Source: Diplosphaera chodatii (taxonomy: Eukaryota; Chlorophyta; Trebouxiophyceae; Prasiolales; Stichococcaceae). From it: DNA of 64,000 nucleotides. The stretch lies in NCBI GenBank assembly GCA_032358165.1, contig JAALGY010000015.1:2232001-2296000 (forward strand), in the 5' to 3' direction. Under the pieces are notes generated by a model. It saw only the letters and a program-made list of their open reading frames with translations, was not told where the DNA came from and did not search any database. A program made the translations under genes and the position numbers. Below, piece after piece: positions 60,141 through 64,000 of the stretch (the stretch's first letter is position 1; the number at the start of each line of letters is the position of its first letter).

Positions 60141-63039
60141 TCACTCTGCAACATCGTCTGGGTGCACTGCAGCCTGGAAATCCCCACTGCACACCTGAAT
60201 TTCCTCCCACATGCGCTGCCGCACCAGGGCGATCTCCGCTGCCACTGCCCGCTTGGCAGCCTGCATCGCACAGCCATGATAGCTGACGACCCTGTGTCAT
60301 GCATGGGCTTCCACTGTGCATATCCTGCAGACAAACGTACTCCATAATCTACATCCCAACCTATGCCATCGATATATGGCCTATGCGGGCTGACCTGCAC
60401 GGCTGCGGGGTCGCCGTGGGCGGTTGCTGCTGCCGCCGTCGCAGCGGCTGTCTCAGCCGCCTGCGTCAGCTTCTCAGCCTCCAGATCGAACTTGAAGGCG
60501 GCTGCGCGGTAGGGGCGTACAAGAGCATGAGCGGACACTCAGCATGGCAGTGCACCACACACCCAAACACCTCTTGCTCATTGTCAGTCTACATTTTATA
60601 CTCCACTTGCACATTCATTGCTAATAGCTTATGCACCGACACAGCTACCCAGTAAATGCCAACACAAAGCAGGCACCCGAGCACCAGCTCTCAGTGCGGC
60701 CTCGAGACCCTTCCTGATAAGAGCTGATCGAGCTGCGAGCTGTCAATGTCAACACTAGGATTTTGGTACAAAGATGTCAATGTGTGCTAGAGCTGCTTAC
60801 CTGGGGCAGACACCTCGCATGCCTCGTCATGCATGTCGGCCAGGTACGGGTGGTGCAGGGCCTGCTCGACAGTGATGCGGCGGCGCGGGTCGAACTGCAG
60901 CATCCGGTTCAGCAGGTCGACGCATGCCGGGCTGGCGTGCGGAAACTCCCGCGACCAGTCGCAGGGCTGCAGCAGCAGCAAGAGAGTGGGTGTGCACGGG
61001 CCGTGATAAGTATCAAGCTGCCCTGCAGCATGTTTTGCAACTTTGCTTGATACACTTCATATTTTTGGCACTTCATGTTTTTTGTGGGGCGTGCACCGCG
61101 GCGGGCGCGTGGTCGCGGATGAACTGCTTGGCGTTCCACTGCGTGACGAAGCCCAGCTCCGCCTCCGACGGCTTGCCCAGCTTGCCCACGATGAGGTTCA
61201 GCTGGTCCAGGTAGTTCTTGCCCGGGAACAGCGGCCGCCGCTTCAGCAGCTCCGCGAGGATGCAGCCCACGCTCCTGCGCCGGCATTAGGGTTTAGGGTT
61301 TAGCAGAGAGCACGCTGGATCTTGATTGCCACACGCAGAAGCTTTGGCTGGTTCCGAAAAGCTTGAACTCCAGTGAGACCATAAATCAAAGAAATTTTGA
61401 ATAAAATTAATCCTGTAGAAAATGCGGCTAACAGAGAATATTTGATGGCGATGTTCACGCCAGAGCAGCGTAACATGGCGCCAGCAGGGTCGCCAGTATG
61501 CAACATGACCCGCGCTCCTCTGCGCAAGACTGCTGTTGCTGATCGTGTAGGGTGTACATTGCGCAAGGAGTTTGTTGCCAGCAGCAGCAAGTGGAGGGGA
61601 TCTGCATGCTGTCAGGGGGACAGTTGTTTGGAATGAGGTGTGTGCCCACCAGACGTCGATGGCGGCGGTGTACTGCTCGCAGCTCAGCAGCAGCTCCGGG
61701 GCGCGGTACCAGCGCGTCACCACATACTCCGTCATCACGTTGCGCTCTGAGCTGCAGGCAGCACGGATGAGAACGATGGCTTCTGTGTTTGCGCTGTTTC
61801 GGTGGGGTTTTAAGTACGGCGCTCCTTGGGGAGCACATGCCCGCCCCAGAGTCAATGCTGCGACATGTGGCATGACACGGCCGCTGCAACTGGCTGCAAG
61901 GGACTGGCCAGCACGATCAGTGAACTCAGTGAGTTCTGCGACTGCTGATACGCTGATATGTGCAGCCCACCTGGTGCGGGCGAGGCCGAAGTCGCAGATC
62001 TTGAGCTCGCAGCTGGCTGTGAGCAGCAAGTTGGCTGGCTTCAGGTCGCGGTGCAGCACATTGGCGGTGTGCACGTACTTGAGGCCCCGCAAAACCTGCA
62101 TGCATTGCATGCCCACATCGTGCGCTCCGTCTGCTTACCAGATATGCGAAGGGACAAGGACGCCGATGGCAGTACACACTGCACTGATGACCCTCCATCA
62201 GCTGCTGCCCCACAACCGCTGTGCACTCAGGAGGATGCCTGGCCACGTCTCAGGCTGCGGCACAGCAGAGGATGCGCTGCAGGGGATGCCTGGCCGGCAA
62301 CGGCTGCCGTGCTGCGGACCCTCTGCAACACGAGGCATGCTGGGGCGTCCACCTGGTAGATAAAGTACTGCAGGTGCTGGTCGGACAGGTACTGCCCGGA
62401 GCGGATGATCTGGTGCAGGTCTGTGTCCATGAGCTCGTACACCAGGTAGATGTCGCCGAAGTCGGCGATCTGGCAGTCCGCCGGCCGCATGATGTCCCGC
62501 AGCCCGATGACGTTCTCGTGCCGCAGGTGCCGCAGCAGCTTGACCTGTGCGGTGGCGCCCAATGTCCAATGTTGTTTGGTGGCGTGTGAGGGCCGCTGCG
62601 ACCTGCGGTGTCACCCGGGAGGATTAAAGTGACCGCACTGCACCCTCACCTCGCGCAGGGTCCGCCACGCGACGATGGGGTTCTCGAAGACGGCATTGAT
62701 CTTCTTGATGGCCACCTGCAGATGTGGCGCACGCCACGTCGACGCATGCTGTGCTCAGGCCCAGCAACATGCCCGACCATGCACCCAGCGATAGCACAGT
62801 TACATGTGCGATCCTCAGGCGTTCACCAGCAGAGCCCACATGCCCACGCAGTCGGATGCAACATGCACCTTCTGGCCGGTGACCTGGTCGCGCGCTGACA
62901 TCACCATGCCGTAGGCGCCGCGGCCAAGCGCCCTGATCGGCTCGTACCTCTCGTCAATGATGAACTGGTTCTTCCACACCACGTAGCACGCCTTGCCCTG
63001 GATGCTGCAGGGCATGCGCACGGGTGTTGTGTTGTTCAT
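60141..63039 (-). CDS. MAP kinase, TEY activation loop (ERK/plant class A-B type)
   Basis: Ser/Thr kinase at the end of a MAPK cascade. The start ATG (63037-63039) opens [19 protein letters not shown]; the frame is open further upstream but has no ATG I can find. The kinase domain has [20 protein letters not shown] (Gly loop), [20 protein letters not shown] (catalytic Lys, about 62.66-62.72 kb), [28 protein letters not shown] (about 62.03-62.06 kb), [11 protein letters not shown], and [18 protein letters not shown] with the TEY codons at 61724-61732. Then [38 protein letters not shown] (about 61.15-61.27 kb), [20 protein letters not shown] and [17 protein letters not shown] (about 60.8-60.93 kb). 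The tail has [19 protein letters not shown] and ends [19 protein letters not shown] with TGA at 60141-60143. All catalytic residues are present. A short MHDEACE stands where plants have a longer common docking site. Confidence 0.94.
61286..61303 (-). repeat. Interstitial telomere repeat at a MAP-kinase splice acceptor
   Basis: TTAGGGTTTAGGGTTTAG on the plus strand is two and a half exact TTTAGGG plant/algal telomere units. On the minus strand it reads CTAAACCCTAAACCCTAA and ends about a dozen bases before the intron's 3' AG (GCGCAG, exon starting before VGCILAEL), where a branch point is expected. Confidence 0.8.
61357..61464 (-). pseudogene. nad2: Probable NUMT: fragment of mitochondrial nad2
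   Basis: Inside a MAP-kinase intron, this roughly 108 bp piece is strikingly A/T-rich beside the GC-rich surroundings. Read on the minus strand it gives an uninterrupted [18 protein letters not shown], then [18 protein letters not shown]. That is the pattern of the NADH dehydrogenase subunit 2 transmembrane region (..siKYfilgAFSsglllFgisLIYGftG..), encoded in mitochondrial DNA. Chlorophyte plastids normally lack ndhB, the plastid relative, so mitochondria are the likely source. It has no start and no stop of its own and cannot be functional. It was recognised from memory of the family, not from a search. Confidence 0.65.
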
Positions 63040-63740
63040 GGCTGCCTGTCGGCGACCGCGCCGCAGCTGGAGCAGCCCCGTTGGTGGCACACTCAAGTGA
63101 TGCTGTTGTTGCTGTTCTGGCTCGTCCTCACGCCTTCTGGACCTGCCAAACAGCGGGAAGCAGGCGAATCTGGCCAGTGCCAACCAACTCGATCCAACTG
63201 GCAGAAGTCTGTATTACGGAGCCACTGCACCGTGGGGTCTAATGCTTGCGGGTTGATGCACGATCTCAATGCATAGCATGCAGCTGCTCATGAGCTCATC
63301 GGATGTACACGTACTTGTGCGCAGCAAGCTGTTTCTTTGGATTTTCCATGGAAACCCGCGCGGGGTGGCGACGCTGACTAACGCCCCTGTAGTCAGCAAC
63401 CATGCGCAGCGTGCGCAGCATCATGCTTACACTTCACCTGTAACAATCGCATGTCTAGGAGGTTCTTGTGATCCCGTAGACGGCACCATCAGCTTACCAT
63501 CCGCAGTCGACCGGGTCCCCATCAGCCTTGCTGGGTGCCAACTACTGCCACAAAGTTGCAGCATCTGGGTGCAGCAGCGTGCAGTCCATCAGTAGCATCA
63601 CAGCTTGCTTGTGCGCAGATCTGCGTGTCCCACAACCAGACGGGCTGTTGGAGTCTCCAAATCCCAGTCCACGGCGCTGCTCCATTGAGGTTGCGGCAGC
63701 AGGACCCGTGCAGCCCGTGCATCAACGGTAGCGCAGCCCT
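63040..63740. promoter_or_regulatory. Bidirectional promoter spacer, MAP kinase / AP-2 sigma
   Basis: This is 701 bp between divergent start codons. The minus-strand frame just above the kinase start (Arg/Gln-rich, to about 63183) is open but lacks an ATG, so I treat it as 5' UTR. Nothing else protein-like is seen. Confidence 0.5.
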
Positions 63741-64000
63741 ATGATACGCTACCTGCTGCTGCAAAATCGGGCGGGGAAGACGCGGCTGGCAAAGTACTAC
63801 ATCCCGCTGGATGATGCGCAGAAGCATGCCCTGGAGTACGAGGTGCACAAGCTGATCGCCAACAGGGACCCCAAGTTCACCAACTTCGTGGAGGTGAGGA
63901 GCTAACAGTTGCACAGAGCCACCTCACGGTGTCAGGCATGTCAGCTGACATTCCGCAGCATCCAGGGTGGTCTCCATTGGCAACACCACAGAGGCGCTCT
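63741..64000 (+). CDS. AP2S1: AP-2 complex sigma subunit, first exon (partial)
   Basis: Small sigma chain of the AP-2 clathrin adaptor, which acts in endocytosis at the plasma membrane and binds dileucine sorting signals. Exon 1 (63741-63893, 51 codons) reads MIRYLLLQNRAGKTRLAKYY, then IPLDDAQKHALEYEVHKLIA and NRDPKFTNFVE, followed by a GTGAGG donor at 63894. The NRxGKTRLAKYY and NRDPKFTNFVE motifs favour AP-2 sigma over AP-1 sigma. The remaining exons (about 90 residues expected) lie beyond the window; 63894-64000 is intron. Confidence 0.93.

Noticed and set aside
61286..61303. Chromosome end
   Set aside because: Only two and a half telomere units, flanked on both sides by exons of the same kinase gene; this is an interstitial tract.
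63040..63183. N-terminal extension of the MAP kinase (Arg/Gln-rich frame)
   Set aside because: The frame is open but contains no ATG; MAP kinases of this class usually start close to where the ATG at 63039 lies.
1..64000. rRNA, tRNA, CRISPR array, intact transposon or prophage
   Set aside because: I found no cloverleaf, rRNA core motif, spaced repeat array, transposase or integrase frame.

Overview
This 64 kb window is nuclear DNA of a green alga, most likely a trebouxiophyte (Chlorella/Coccomyxa type). Three things point there. Genes are cut into many short GC-rich exons separated by roughly 80-300 bp GT-AG introns. Gene content combines plant-like proteins (Virilizer, a thylakoid-type FKBP, RRP6-like 3, a TEY MAP kinase) with LCIB, the theta carbonic anhydrase of the algal CO2-concentrating mechanism. 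Telomere-like motifs are of the TTTAGGG type. I see no bacterial-style operons, rRNA, tRNA, CRISPR array or intact transposon.

Layout, left to right: TRAPPC6/Trs33 (-, 354-1624); a UBE3C/UPL6-type HECT E3 ligase (+, 2543-9721); symplekin (-, 10035-17628); an alpha/beta hydrolase (-, 18171-20410); a plastid FKBP-type isomerase (+, 21028-22994); a poorly resolved stretch with minus-strand exon candidates (23.0-26.1 kb); a 13.6 kb Virilizer gene (-, 26115-39709); intronless LCIB (+, 40270-41565); a thioredoxin-fold AhpC/TSA-like protein (-, 41962-43211); an RRP6-like 3/EXD2-type exonuclease (+, 43723-48530); two unrecognised helical-protein genes (+, 49387-53878 and about 55550-59232); a MAP kinase (-, 60141-63039); and the first exon of AP-2 sigma (+, from 63741). 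Five neighbouring pairs are head-to-head, with 0.5-0.9 kb shared promoter spacers.

Functionally the genes are independent eukaryotic units. Three of them (symplekin, Virilizer, RRP6L3) act in RNA 3'-end processing, m6A methylation and RNA or DNA 3'-5' trimming. Two (TRAPPC6, AP-2 sigma) act in vesicle traffic.

The most unusual items are a short AT-rich insert in a MAP-kinase intron that reads as a mitochondrial nad2 fragment (probable NUMT), lying about 50 bp from a telomere-repeat tract at a splice acceptor; an acidic plus SR/KH-rich block inserted inside the conserved helical core of Virilizer; and a probable GC-AG intron in the thioredoxin-like gene. Exon boundaries were read by eye. Multi-exon genes are given as spans from start codon to stop codon with introns inside.
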